Shown one piece after another: positions 24,084 through 32,922 of a DNA stretch of 64,000 nucleotides (position 1 is its first letter; the number at the start of each line of letters is the position of its first letter). Under the pieces are notes generated by a model that did not search any database, was not told the DNA's origin, and saw only the letters and a program-made list of their open reading frames with translations. The stretch is from G963667975 sp963677395 (GTDB taxonomy: Bacteria; Bacteroidota; Bacteroidia; Bacteroidales; G963667975): contig OY781965.2 in NCBI GenBank assembly GCA_963677395.2, positions 248,001-312,000 of the forward strand, written 5' to 3'. The translations under genes and the position numbers were made by a program.

Positions 24084-26117
24084 ATGACCATGAAAAAATT
24101 AGCCTATATGATGATTGCAGGAACATTGTTCTTCTTCTCATGTCAGAAAGATTCCATTGATGAGCAACCGAATCCGTCAAGCCCGACTTCGATGAGTGAT
24201 TTGGTAGTTCCCTCAAATTTTGATTTTAAAACCACTCAGGATATTCAGCTTAATGTTACCACCAAAGACTTTGCAGGAACAGCGATGAACGGAATACGCA
24301 TTGATGTTCTCTCTGATTATGAAGCCAATGGAGGAAAAATTATTTCATCCGGAGCTACAATTAACGGAGGAAAACTTCAAATACCTGTACGTATTCCAGA
24401 TGCATTAAATGCAGTGGTTTTAAGAACAAAGTTCATTGGCTATCCAAGCGAAGTAAAAGTTCCTGTTCAAGGAAATCAGGTTTCTTATAACTATGGAGGC
24501 CCTATTTCTAAAGCAAAAGCATACGCAAATTACACAGCTGGTTCTGCGCTCTATTCAAAATACAGATTAATGGGAAGTTATGATGTAAACGGACTGCCTT
24601 CTTATCTAACAACAAGTGATGTGTTCGATGCACAATTCTTGCATAACGTAAATGCCTCATTACCTGAACAACAGCCCGTGCCAATTTATCATCCTGAGTA
24701 TTTGTCAGCCTCAAATGAAACAGATATTCGCTTAATTGAAAATTGTGAAGTATGGATTACATTTGTACACGAAGGTGCCGGCTGGCAAAACCTGTTAGGA
24801 TATTATACATACAACATAAATAATCCACCAACATCTCCAAGTCAGATTGATTCTATCAAAGTTGTTTTCCCGAATGTTTCAATGACGAATTCAGGAGGCG
24901 GTTTAACTCCTGGAAACAAAATTAAACTGGGCGTTTTCAGTAAAAATACTGGTATTGGCTGGGTATTAGCTGCTAATGGTTGGAATAATGGCAATTTAAC
25001 ACAAGGATCGCACATGGTTTATTCTGAACCATCTTTTAATCCTGAATCACAAGCATCCTTAAAACAACATACTGTTTTATTAAAAGATGCAGGTCGTGGC
25101 TTATATCTGATTGGCTTTGAAGATATGAGAAGAGACCAGGGAAGCGACAATGACTTCAACGATGCAATATTTTATGTAAAGTCAAATCCAATTACTGCTA
25201 TTGATGGGCAAAACGTTCCTCCTTCGGTAAATACTTTGCCTGATACCGATGGCGATGGTATTTCAGATATCACTGACGATTACCCAAGTGACCCAACAAA
25301 AGCATTCAATAACTATTATCCATCCAAAGGAAATTATGCCAGCCTTGCTTATGAAGATTTATGGCCAGATACCGGAGATTATGACTTTAATGATATGGTT
25401 GTTGATTATTTCATGAATCCTATCACAAATGCTACAAATCAAGTAGTAGAAATTGAAAGTAAATTTATCGTAAGAGCATCTGGTGCTTTATATAAAAATG
25501 GATTTGGCTTTGAAATGCCTGTAGCTCCATCTGCTGTACAAAGTGTAACCGGATCAAAAATTACGGAAAGCTACATTAATCTTTCCGCAAATGGGACAGA
25601 AAGCCAACAGTCAAAATCCGTTGTAATTGTTTTTGATAATGCAGAAAAAACATTTAAATCATTTGCAGGCGGAAATCCATCAGGTATGGTAGGAATAAAC
25701 ACTGTAAAGGGTGGAAAAACTGGTGTGCCTGACACTATCAGTATCAAAATCAAACTTGCCAGTCCTATAAACGCATCAACGTTAGGACTTCCTCCATACA
25801 ATCCATTCCTGATTTCAAATTCTACCAGAGGAAGAGAAATACATTTACCTGATATGACACCAACAAGTCTTGCAAATCTGGCACTTTTAGGAACAGGTAA
25901 AGATAATTCAATCCCGGCAAGCGGAAGATATTACAAAACAGCAAACAATCTGCCCTGGGCTATAAATATAACTGAGAAATTTGATTACCCAACTGAAAAA
26001 ACAGACATCCTGAAAGCGTATCTCAAGTTTGCACATTGGGCAGAAACAGGAGGCACAGCTAATAAAGAATGGTACAAAAATAATCCGGGTTATAGAGAAT
26101 CACAAAATATTTATTAA
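24084..26117 (+). CDS. LruC domain-containing lipoprotein
   Basis: Surface or periplasmic lipoprotein of 677 aa. The N-terminal signal ends in the lipobox FFSC (cysteine near residue 20); the third codon ATG (24090) is an equally good start. After a beta-rich N-terminal part there is a DUF4114-like segment (GFEDMRRDQGSDNDFNDAIF) and the LruC domain, beginning with an acidic DTDGDGISDITDDYPSD loop that looks calcium-binding and continuing LWPDTGDYDFNDMVVDY. LruC proteins are common in Bacteroidota and resemble outer-surface adhesins or fimbria-like proteins; their role is not established. It stands as a single gene with a good terminator. Confidence 0.9.
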   Translation: MTMKKLAYMMIAGTLFFFSCQKDSIDEQPNPSSPTSMSDLVVPSNFDFKTTQDIQLNVTTKDFAGTAMNGIRIDVLSDYEANGGKIISSGATINGGKLQIPVRIPDALNAVVLRTKFIGYPSEVKVPVQGNQVSYNYGGPISKAKAYANYTAGSALYSKYRLMGSYDVNGLPSYLTTSDVFDAQFLHNVNASLPEQQPVPIYHPEYLSASNETDIRLIENCEVWITFVHEGAGWQNLLGYYTYNINNPPTSPSQIDSIKVVFPNVSMTNSGGGLTPGNKIKLGVFSKNTGIGWVLAANGWNNGNLTQGSHMVYSEPSFNPESQASLKQHTVLLKDAGRGLYLIGFEDMRRDQGSDNDFNDAIFYVKSNPITAIDGQNVPPSVNTLPDTDGDGISDITDDYPSDPTKAFNNYYPSKGNYASLAYEDLWPDTGDYDFNDMVVDYFMNPITNATNQVVEIESKFIVRASGALYKNGFGFEMPVAPSAVQSVTGSKITESYINLSANGTESQQSKSVVIVFDNAEKTFKSFAGGNPSGMVGINTVKGGKTGVPDTISIKIKLASPINASTLGLPPYNPFLISNSTRGREIHLPDMTPTSLANLALLGTGKDNSIPASGRYYKTANNLPWAINITEKFDYPTEKTDILKAYLKFAHWAETGGTANKEWYKNNPGYRESQNIY

Positions 26118-26121
26118 TCTC

Positions 26122-26165
26122 AAAAGCAAAAGAGGCTGTTATTGAAACAGCCTCTTTGCTTTTTT
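26122..26165 (+). terminator. Terminator of the LruC gene
   Basis: Arms agaggctgtt and aacagcctct around a short attg loop, extended with one bulge by aaagcaa/ttgcttt and followed by a T-run. It lies right after the LruC stop. Confidence 0.9.
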
Positions 26166-26183
26166 AGATATTGTGGAATTATC

Positions 26184-26241
26184 TGATTAACAAGAGAAAG
26201 GGCATTTCGGAAATCCGAAATGCCCTTTCTCTTGTTAATCA
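26184..26241. repeat. Perfect long palindrome, 27-bp arms
   Basis: Arms 26184-26210 and 26215-26241 are exact reverse complements with a 4-nt aaat loop. It lies between convergent genes, 6 bp from the zinc-ribbon stop, right after a complete terminator. No T-run follows on either side, so it is not a standard terminator, though it could block RNA polymerase or protect the 3' end of the minus-strand mRNA. Confidence 0.95.
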
Positions 26242-26247
26242 TTTATA

Positions 26248-27114
26248 TTAAAGATTACCTTTTACCGTTCCTTCAATTTCATTATCAATCAAAATACGAC
26301 CGCAATATTCGCATACGATGATTTTCTTGTGCATACGGATATCCATTTGACGTTGAGGAGGAATTTTATTAAAGCAACCACCACAAGCATCACGTTCAAT
26401 TTTTACAACCGCCAAACCATTGCGGGCATTCTTGCGAATTCGCTGATAAGCAGAAAGCAGGCGAGGCTCAATAAATTTTTGAAATTCTGTTGATTTTGAA
26501 AGAAGATCCTGTTCTTCTTTCTCTGTTTCATTGATGATTTCATCAAGTTCAGATCTTTTCTGTTCAAGATCCTTTCTGCGTTCAATTAATAAAGCCTGTG
26601 CTTTCTCAATTTCTGCATTTTTAAATTCAATCGCCTGTGCATATTCCTTCATCCTCTTTTCATTCAATTGAATTTCTAATGTCTGAAATTCAATTTCCTT
26701 TGATAAAGAATCATACTCACGGTTATTGCGAACGTTATTCTGTTGGTCTTCATAACGCTTAATCAGGTTATTACAATCAACAATAGCAGCCTTACGTTCC
26801 TGTATTTGAGACGTTAAGCCTGTAACTTCCTGAATGTAATTATCGATACGGGTTTCTAAACCTGCAATTTCATCTTCCAAATCCTGAACTTCCAATGGAA
26901 GTTCTCCACGGATAATACGAATTCTGTCTGCTTCAGAATCAATACTTTGAAGAGAATATAATGCGATTAACCTTTTCTCTATACTAATATCGCCCTCTTC
27001 TGAAATTCTTGTCGAAGGAGTTACTTGTGTTTCTACTTGTTCTACTGAATTTTCCATACTTGTACCTTCCATTATATTTTCTCTTTCAGAATTATTGGAT
27101 GACAATTTTGTCAT
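26248..27114 (-). CDS. CT398-like C4-type zinc-ribbon coiled-coil protein
   Basis: Cytoplasmic protein with a long coiled coil (about residues 60-215) and a C-terminal zinc ribbon (CGGCFNKIPPQRQ ... CEYCGRIL, cysteines near 244, 247, 273 and 276). Family members bind nucleic acid or act as flagellar or division accessory factors elsewhere, but the role in Bacteroidota is not known. The first 40 residues are Ser/Glu-rich and low in conservation, so the true start may be the ATG at codon 15 or 20. It follows the Nif3-like gene by 21 bp and shares its operon, an arrangement common in Bacteroidota. Confidence 0.9.
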   Translation of the reverse strand: MTKLSSNNSERENIMEGTSMENSVEQVETQVTPSTRISEEGDISIEKRLIALYSLQSIDSEADRIRIIRGELPLEVQDLEDEIAGLETRIDNYIQEVTGLTSQIQERKAAIVDCNNLIKRYEDQQNNVRNNREYDSLSKEIEFQTLEIQLNEKRMKEYAQAIEFKNAEIEKAQALLIERRKDLEQKRSELDEIINETEKEEQDLLSKSTEFQKFIEPRLLSAYQRIRKNARNGLAVVKIERDACGGCFNKIPPQRQMDIRMHKKIIVCEYCGRILIDNEIEGTVKGNL

Positions 27115-27135
27115 ATCTATTTATATTTTAATTAT

Positions 27136-28233
27136 TTACAGAAAACAAACCGATGATTCCTCACTCTCGGAAATTGAAACTGCAAAAGTAGGAAATTTTT
27201 TAATAAGAATCTCTCTGATCTGTTCTCTTACAAATTGTTCGCTTTCAAAATGACCTATATCTGCAAGAATAATCTGATGAGAGTAATCCGTAAAATCATG
27301 ATACTTTAAATCGCCAGTAATGTAAATGTCTGCATTACTGCTAATTGCATTATTTATCAAAAAGCCTCCCGAGCCTCCACAGAGTGCTACTTTTTTAATT
27401 TTGCCTCTTTTTTTTGCAGAATATTTTATAGCAGCCAAGCCCAAAACATTTTTTACATGATTAAGAAAATCACTTGCTTCGGTTGATTGAGTTAATTCTG
27501 CAACCACCCCACAACCCACAAAACTATTTTCATTTTGAAGATTATAAATATCAAAGGCAACCTCTTCATAGGGATGAGCAGTCTTTAAAGATTTAATTAC
27601 AGACTTTTCAATATATGCCGGATAGATTACTTCTATTCTTGTTTCGGCTTCATAATGTATTTCACCTTTTTGGCCTACAAATGGATGACTGTTTCCCAAT
27701 GCACGAAATGTTCCGGTTCCATCAATATTATAGCTGCAACTATCATAATTTCCGATATGGCCTGCTCCGGCTTCAAAAAGTGCAGATCTTACTTTTTCGG
27801 CAAAGTCAACAGGACAGAATGTAACGAGTTTCCTCAAACCCTCTTTTGCAGGATCAAGCACTACAGGTTGTATTAATCCCAGCCTTTGAGCCAGATAATA
27901 GCTTACACCCAGATGAGCATTATCAAGATTCGTATGCGCAGCATATAATACAACATTGTGTTTTACAGCATCTATGATGATTTTGCCGATTCTGGTTGAG
28001 GGGTCTAAACATTTCAGTCCTTTAAAAATAATCGGATGATGACTTATAATCAGATTGTATTTTTTTAAAATTGCCTCCTTTAAAATCTCTTCTGTTATAT
28101 CCAGACAAAGAAGAGCTCCTTTAACCTCCTGATTTACGTCTCCAACCATCAAGCCAGAGTTATCATAATCTTCCTGCAACGCCAAAGGCGCTATTTTCTC
28201 GATCTCTGCAAGTATATCCTTTATAAACAGCAT
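27136..28233 (-). CDS. Nif3-like dinuclear metal-centre protein (YqfO type)
   Basis: Nif3/GTP cyclohydrolase I type 2 family protein, 365 aa. Metal ligands appear in ISHHPIIFK (about 64-72), AAHTNLDNA (about 98-106) and the C-terminal GHFESEQF. The middle (about 130-235) is the PII-like insertion typical of YqfO-type members (LRKLVTFCPVDFAEKVRSAL). The family forms hexamers; its substrate is not settled. It is transcribed divergently from lpxK and pairs with the zinc-ribbon gene downstream. Confidence 0.93.
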   Translation of the reverse strand: MLFIKDILAEIEKIAPLALQEDYDNSGLMVGDVNQEVKGALLCLDITEEILKEAILKKYNLIISHHPIIFKGLKCLDPSTRIGKIIIDAVKHNVVLYAAHTNLDNAHLGVSYYLAQRLGLIQPVVLDPAKEGLRKLVTFCPVDFAEKVRSALFEAGAGHIGNYDSCSYNIDGTGTFRALGNSHPFVGQKGEIHYEAETRIEVIYPAYIEKSVIKSLKTAHPYEEVAFDIYNLQNENSFVGCGVVAELTQSTEASDFLNHVKNVLGLAAIKYSAKKRGKIKKVALCGGSGGFLINNAISSNADIYITGDLKYHDFTDYSHQIILADIGHFESEQFVREQIREILIKKFPTFAVSISESEESSVCFL

Positions 28234-28254
28234 TGATTTAGTGTAATTTTAAGA

Positions 28255-28262
28255 CAAAGATA
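28255..28262 (-). promoter_or_regulatory. Candidate -7 element for the Nif3-zinc ribbon operon
   Basis: Minus-strand TAtcTTTG matches the Bacteroidota -7 consensus and lies 21 bp before the Nif3-like start. No good -33 box is visible. Confidence 0.5.
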
Positions 28263-28308
28263 ACACAGAGATGTAGATTGATAACGTAAAGAGTATTATT
28301 TTTATCGT

Positions 28309-29370
28309 GTGAAAATCTGGCAAATACTTCTGTATCCGATTTCGATGCTTTATGGTTTGCTTGTTGGCATCCGGAATCTACTGTTTGACAAAGGATTATT
28401 ACTCAGTGTTAATCATCCGCTTCCGCTTATTGTAGTTGGAAATATTACCACAGGAGGAACCGGAAAAACTCCACATGTAGAATATCTTATCCGCTTATTG
28501 TCAAATAAAGGGAAAGTTGCAACCTTAAGCAGAGGATATGGACGAAAAACCAAAGGGTACAAGCTTGCAACCGCATCCTGTCTTTCGGAAGATATTGGAG
28601 ATGAGCCCATGCAGTATGTCAGTAAATTTCAGGATGTATTGGTAGCAGTTGATGAAGACCGAAACAATGGCATTGTCAACCTGTTGAAGGGAAATGATCC
28701 TCCAGAGATTATCGTATTAGATGATGCTTTTCAACATCGTTATGTAAAGCCTGGATTATCCATTTTACTCACTGATTTTTACCATCCCCACACCAATGAT
28801 TATTTACTGCCTTCAGGCAAACTCAGAGAACCCGTTAGTTCCGCATCCAGAGCTGATGTTATTGTAGTAAGTAAATGTCCGCTTATTCTATCTCCTATTG
28901 TTAAACGTCATCTCATTGAAGAGCTAAAGCCAATACCACAACAAAAAATATTTTTCTCATACTACAGATATGGTGAATTTATTTCGTTAAGTCCGAATTT
29001 TCCGAATTTTCCTGAAGATGACTTAAGTTATATACTTGTATTTGCAGGAATTGCAAATCCATATCCTATTCAGGAATATCTTATTAAAATGGCAATGGAT
29101 GTAGAAATATTACCTTTCAGAGATCATCATCCATATACCGTAAAAGACATAGAGTCGATCCGTAAGAAATTTGAGGATCATTATGCACGCAAAAAAGTGA
29201 TTATCACCACTGAGAAAGATGCAATGCGATTAAAAGGTACGGATTTGATGAAAATTATCGTAGATTTGCCTGTTTTTTACCTTCCTATTGAGGTGAAATT
29301 CCATGATACAGAAGAATCATTCGATAATACGATATTAAACTATGTTGAAAGAAGTAAAACAAACCACTGA
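28309..29370 (+). CDS. lpxK: Tetraacyldisaccharide 4'-kinase
   Basis: Inner-membrane kinase that phosphorylates the 4' position of the lipid A disaccharide. N-terminal hydrophobic segment, then the P-loop GNITTGGTGKTP (44-55) with the expected glycine-rich stretch. Further family blocks: LSRGYGRKTKGY, DEPM, and LDDAFQHR. Length 353 aa is normal. The start is GTG (28309). Its 3' end overlaps the purine nucleoside phosphorylase gene by 29 bp. No other lipid A gene is close by. Confidence 0.96.
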   Translation: MKIWQILLYPISMLYGLLVGIRNLLFDKGLLLSVNHPLPLIVVGNITTGGTGKTPHVEYLIRLLSNKGKVATLSRGYGRKTKGYKLATASCLSEDIGDEPMQYVSKFQDVLVAVDEDRNNGIVNLLKGNDPPEIIVLDDAFQHRYVKPGLSILLTDFYHPHTNDYLLPSGKLREPVSSASRADVIVVSKCPLILSPIVKRHLIEELKPIPQQKIFFSYYRYGEFISLSPNFPNFPEDDLSYILVFAGIANPYPIQEYLIKMAMDVEILPFRDHHPYTVKDIESIRKKFEDHYARKKVIITTEKDAMRLKGTDLMKIIVDLPVFYLPIEVKFHDTEESFDNTILNYVERSKTNH

Positions 29371-30157
29371 GTTTATCCGCACGAAAACCAATAACTTTGA
29401 ACCTCAGATTGGTATTATCCTTGGCACAGGATTAGGCGGGCTTACTACTGAAATTGAAAAAGCATACGAGTTAGCTTACGAAACAATTCCCAACTTCCCT
29501 GTTTCTACCGTTAAAGGGCATAATGGGAAATTGATTTTCGGCACTTTAAACGGGAAAAAAGTTGTGGCAATGCAAGGTCGTTTCCACTATTACGAAGGAT
29601 ATACCATGAAACAGGTTGTTTTTCCGATTGTTGTAATGAAAAACCTGAATATTAGCCACTTATTTGTATCAAATGCCAGTGGTGGAGTAAATCCTGATTT
29701 TGAAGTTGGCGACATCATGATTATTCGTGACCACATCAATCTAATGGCGAATAATCCGTTAATAGGTTCGAACGAAGAAGAACTTGGTCCACGCTTTCCT
29801 GATATGCACGAAGCTTATTGTAAAAAATTAGTTCAAAAGGCAGAAACCATTGCAGCCAGCAAAGGTATTAAAGTTCAGAAGGGTATTTACGCAGCTGTAA
29901 CAGGACCTACTTTCGAAACTCCTGCAGAATATAAATATATCCGCATTGTTGGAGCTGACTGTGTAGGTATGTCAACGGTTCCGGAAGTTATTTCTGCCCG
30001 TCATATGGGATTAACAGTTTTTGCAATTTCCGTAATTTCGGATTTAGGCATTGATGGTAAGGTAGTAAAAGTTTCTCATGAAGAAGTTATTGAGGCTGCA
30101 AAAGCGGCTGAACCTAAAATGACTCTGCTTATAAAAGAGATGGTTGCTGCTATTTAA
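29342..30157 (+). CDS. Purine nucleoside phosphorylase
   Basis: Trimeric purine nucleoside phosphorylase: cleaves purine nucleosides with phosphate to base and ribose-1-phosphate. Signatures: GIILGTGLGGL (phosphate loop, about 25-35), GRFHYYEGY (about 80-88), the SNASGGVNPDFEVGDIM block and GPTFETPAEYK. Length 271 aa is standard. The ATG at 29342 lies inside lpxK and gives the typical N-terminus (EVKQTTEFIRTKTNNFEPQI), so the 29-bp overlap seems genuine and suggests coupled translation. Confidence 0.95.
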   Translation: MLKEVKQTTEFIRTKTNNFEPQIGIILGTGLGGLTTEIEKAYELAYETIPNFPVSTVKGHNGKLIFGTLNGKKVVAMQGRFHYYEGYTMKQVVFPIVVMKNLNISHLFVSNASGGVNPDFEVGDIMIIRDHINLMANNPLIGSNEEELGPRFPDMHEAYCKKLVQKAETIAASKGIKVQKGIYAAVTGPTFETPAEYKYIRIVGADCVGMSTVPEVISARHMGLTVFAISVISDLGIDGKVVKVSHEEVIEAAKAAEPKMTLLIKEMVAAI

Positions 30158-30175
30158 ACAGAAATAGAAAATTTT

Positions 30176-30213
30176 AATAAAAGAGGATCGATGATTGTCA
30201 ATCCTCTTTTATT
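30176..30213 (+). terminator. Terminator of the lpxK-PNP operon
   Basis: Perfect 13-bp arms aataaaagaggat/atcctcttttatt with a 12-nt loop, followed by tta. It lies 19 bp after the stop; the A/T-rich foot supplies T-runs in both directions, so it can also serve the convergent minus-strand gene. Confidence 0.9.
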
Positions 30214-30220
30214 TTAAAAA

Positions 30221-30760
30221 TCAATGGGTTATAATGCCATTATTTAGACTGTCGAAATCCAGAACACGAACTCTCCATCTTTTACGAATATCGAGTCTCT
30301 TTTCAACCAACGGAGATGCCAGAATACCAATTATCATCAGAATCACACTTGGTTTTAATGTTTTATCCGACACAACGGGTCGTTCATTGTTGGCCAGATT
30401 ATTCAATGCTTCAATACTAAGGTATGCTACTCCGGCTTGAAACGTTGTGTTTGACAATACCTTCCATCCAAAACGATCTTTGTAGAAATACTTAATCTTT
30501 GAAAACAGAAATTCTTCTCTATTGACAAAAACACTGCTGTCGGTAAGTTTTTGAATTCGTCCGTTAATTTTCATATTGTTTTCCAACTTGAATTTAATAC
30601 GGTCGTTTACTTCAAATTTTATATTTTTTACTGTCCCCGGCTTCTCAATTACCAATATTTTTTGAGCATTCAACAAGGTCGGATTTGTAGTTAACACACA
30701 CATTATAAATATATTCCATGAAAAATGTAACATTAAAAATGTAATGATTTTTTGATTCAT
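30221..30760 (-). CDS. Hypothetical secreted protein with membrane segment
   Basis: I do not recognise this protein (179 aa from the ATG at 30760; the frame is open eight codons further with a TTG). The N-terminus is a likely signal peptide ending near LLNAQK. A basic beta-rich part follows (KFEVNDRIKFKLENNMKING and LTDSSVFVNREEFLFSKIK), resembling short RNA- or ligand-binding beta barrels. A hydrophobic helix (PSVILMIIGILASPLV) and a very basic tail (EKRLDIRKRWRVRVLDF) close it. It is divergent from the AsmA-GT51 gene. Confidence 0.7.
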   Translation of the reverse strand: MNQKIITFLMLHFSWNIFIMCVLTTNPTLLNAQKILVIEKPGTVKNIKFEVNDRIKFKLENNMKINGRIQKLTDSSVFVNREEFLFSKIKYFYKDRFGWKVLSNTTFQAGVAYLSIEALNNLANNERPVVSDKTLKPSVILMIIGILASPLVEKRLDIRKRWRVRVLDFDSLNNGIITH

Positions 30761-30801
30761 TTTTCCTGTAATTTTGCTCTCCAATCCTGAAACCGGAAAG
30801 T

Positions 30802-32805
30802 ATGTTTCTCTCCAAAGTTACTATTGATTTTAAGAAAATCAGCAAACTTCGTTTTAAAAAACTGATTTTGTGGTTTTTTATAATATTTATATCTCTGCAG
30901 ATACTCTTTTTTATCTTCCGAAATCCATTGATTAATTATCTTACCCAATCAAAAGCATCCAGCTTCAGTAAAAACAATCATGCCGAAATGCATATTGGAA
31001 AAATTAAATTTCAGGGAGTTAGCGGAATCAGAGCCGAAAATATTTTTTTGCGTGAAATTGGCAAAGACACCTTGGTAAAAGTGCAATCAATTTATGCGCG
31101 TCTGAGTTTTTGGAAGCTATTATTTTTCAAAGTTAGTATCACCGACTTTGAAATGTTTAATGCTGATTTAAATTTGGTACGTAAAGATTCAACAGACAAC
31201 TATTCGTTCCTTTTGAAAAGGAAATCTAAGGAAAAGGAAAGCATTGATGACGAAAAAAATTATGCTCAACGAGCCTCCAGGCTTCTCGATCTTGCATTCA
31301 ATCTCCTACCTTCAAATGTTGAAGTAAAGAAATTTAAGATTAAAGCAAATCTCAACGATCATAAGATTTCGCTCTATCTCCCAGTGTTTAAAGTAGAAGA
31401 TCACCAGTTTTCATCAGGCTTAACTGTTGTAGAAGAGTCGAAACTGATGAAGTGGAAGATTGAAGGAACTTTAAATCCTGGATCTAGTGAAATTGATTGC
31501 AAATGGTACTCAACAGATACTTCAAAAGTTGTGCTCCCGTTTTTACAATACAAATTCAACACACTGGTAGCCTTTGATACTGTTCGGTTCCGATTCTATG
31601 AAGAAAATGGTTCAAGCTCACTCACCCGATTAAATGGTACGGCTTCTGTAAATGGCTTATTGGTAAACAACTGGAGAATTGCAACTACAGATGTCATATT
31701 AAATAATGCTTCTTTAAGCTATCAGATTAACATTGGGAAAAACTACCTGGAACTCGACAGCACCTCTCAGGCTGTATTTAACAAACTGGTTTTCAATCCT
31801 TATATTCGTTACAGCCCAAAGCCGGATCAAACGCTCATCATGAAGCTTAATAAAGACTGGTTCCCTGCGCAGGATTTATTTTCTTCATTACCTGATGGTT
31901 TATTCTATAACTTAAATGGGATTGAAGTTGAAGGAAATCTGAGTTACCACTTTAATCTTGATATTAACTTTAACGATTTGAATGCTCTGGTTTTTGAATC
32001 GGATTTGAAACGAGATAAATTCAGAATACTCAAACCCGGAAACACAAACTTTTCTAAAATTAACGAACCATTTATGTACACGGCTTATGAACATGGAGAT
32101 CCCGTAAGAACTTTTGAAGTTGGCCCCGGGAATCCAAATTTCAGAACGTTGGATGAAATTCCGGAATATTTAAAAAAAGCCGTTTTAACATCCGAAGATG
32201 GAATGTTTTTTTATCATCGCGGTTTTATTCCTGAAGCTTTCCGAAGTTCAATCATTAAGAATATTCGTACAAAACGCTTTGCCCGTGGTGGCAGCACAAT
32301 TAGTATGCAATTGGTAAAGAACGTATTTCTGAATCGAAACAAGACTATCGCACGTAAATTGGAAGAAGCATTAATTGTTTGGCTGATTGAAAATAACGGT
32401 ATCACTACCAAACAAAGGATGTATGAAGTTTATCTCAACATAATAGAATGGGGTCCTATGATTTATGGGGCAAATGAAGCTGCTCACTTCTATTTTAACA
32501 AAGAGGTATCAAAGCTTACTTTATCCGAAGCTATTTATCTGGCAAGCATTGTTCCTCATCCGAAAACCTTCCGTTACTCGTTTGATTCTAATGGAAGTCT
32601 GAAACCTTATCTTGCTAATTTTTATCGATTTGTATCCGGAAAAATGATGAAAAAAGGATTTATAACCCAACTTGAGTATGATGAACTTTTGCCTAATGTG
32701 GAATTAACAGGTCCTGCCCAAAAGTTCATAATGCCTGCCGACAGCACACTTTCAGACACTACTGTAGTTATCAATGCACTACAGGAACAAGAAGAGCTGT
32801 TTTAG
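30802..32805 (+). CDS. AsmA-like/GT51 peptidoglycan transglycosylase fusion
   Basis: Membrane-anchored protein of 667 aa that joins an AsmA-like N-terminal region (about 60-430) with a C-terminal GT51 glycosyltransferase (about 440-630) and has no transpeptidase domain. One membrane helix lies at about 22-42. GT51 motifs: SEDGMFFYHRGF with catalytic Glu465, the GGSTISMQLVKNVFL block (about 495-510), RKLEEALI, and YEVYLNIIEWGPMIYGANEA. Motif 1 has DGMF in place of DRRF, and motif 2 has SMQ rather than TQQ. Polymerisation of lipid II is expected, but the changed motifs leave activity open. The architecture recurs in Bacteroidota. Confidence 0.88.
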   Translation: MFLSKVTIDFKKISKLRFKKLILWFFIIFISLQILFFIFRNPLINYLTQSKASSFSKNNHAEMHIGKIKFQGVSGIRAENIFLREIGKDTLVKVQSIYARLSFWKLLFFKVSITDFEMFNADLNLVRKDSTDNYSFLLKRKSKEKESIDDEKNYAQRASRLLDLAFNLLPSNVEVKKFKIKANLNDHKISLYLPVFKVEDHQFSSGLTVVEESKLMKWKIEGTLNPGSSEIDCKWYSTDTSKVVLPFLQYKFNTLVAFDTVRFRFYEENGSSSLTRLNGTASVNGLLVNNWRIATTDVILNNASLSYQINIGKNYLELDSTSQAVFNKLVFNPYIRYSPKPDQTLIMKLNKDWFPAQDLFSSLPDGLFYNLNGIEVEGNLSYHFNLDINFNDLNALVFESDLKRDKFRILKPGNTNFSKINEPFMYTAYEHGDPVRTFEVGPGNPNFRTLDEIPEYLKKAVLTSEDGMFFYHRGFIPEAFRSSIIKNIRTKRFARGGSTISMQLVKNVFLNRNKTIARKLEEALIVWLIENNGITTKQRMYEVYLNIIEWGPMIYGANEAAHFYFNKEVSKLTLSEAIYLASIVPHPKTFRYSFDSNGSLKPYLANFYRFVSGKMMKKGFITQLEYDELLPNVELTGPAQKFIMPADSTLSDTTVVINALQEQEELF

Positions 32806-32843
32806 ACAAAATGAAGTCTGTTCGCTTTATTTTTTCAGGAAAG

Positions 32844-32873
32844 TTGAATTTGATGTTTTGATTGCTATTTTTG
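32844..32873 (+). promoter_or_regulatory. Promoter of the membrane GT2 gene
   Basis: TTG (32844-32846), 19-nt spacer and TAttTTTG (32866-32873) match the Bacteroidota consensus. It lies 50 bp before the start codon. Confidence 0.7.
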
Positions 32874-32922
32874 TAAAAGGGATAAATACGATTATGAACC
32901 AACGCAATCAAAACTTCTGATT

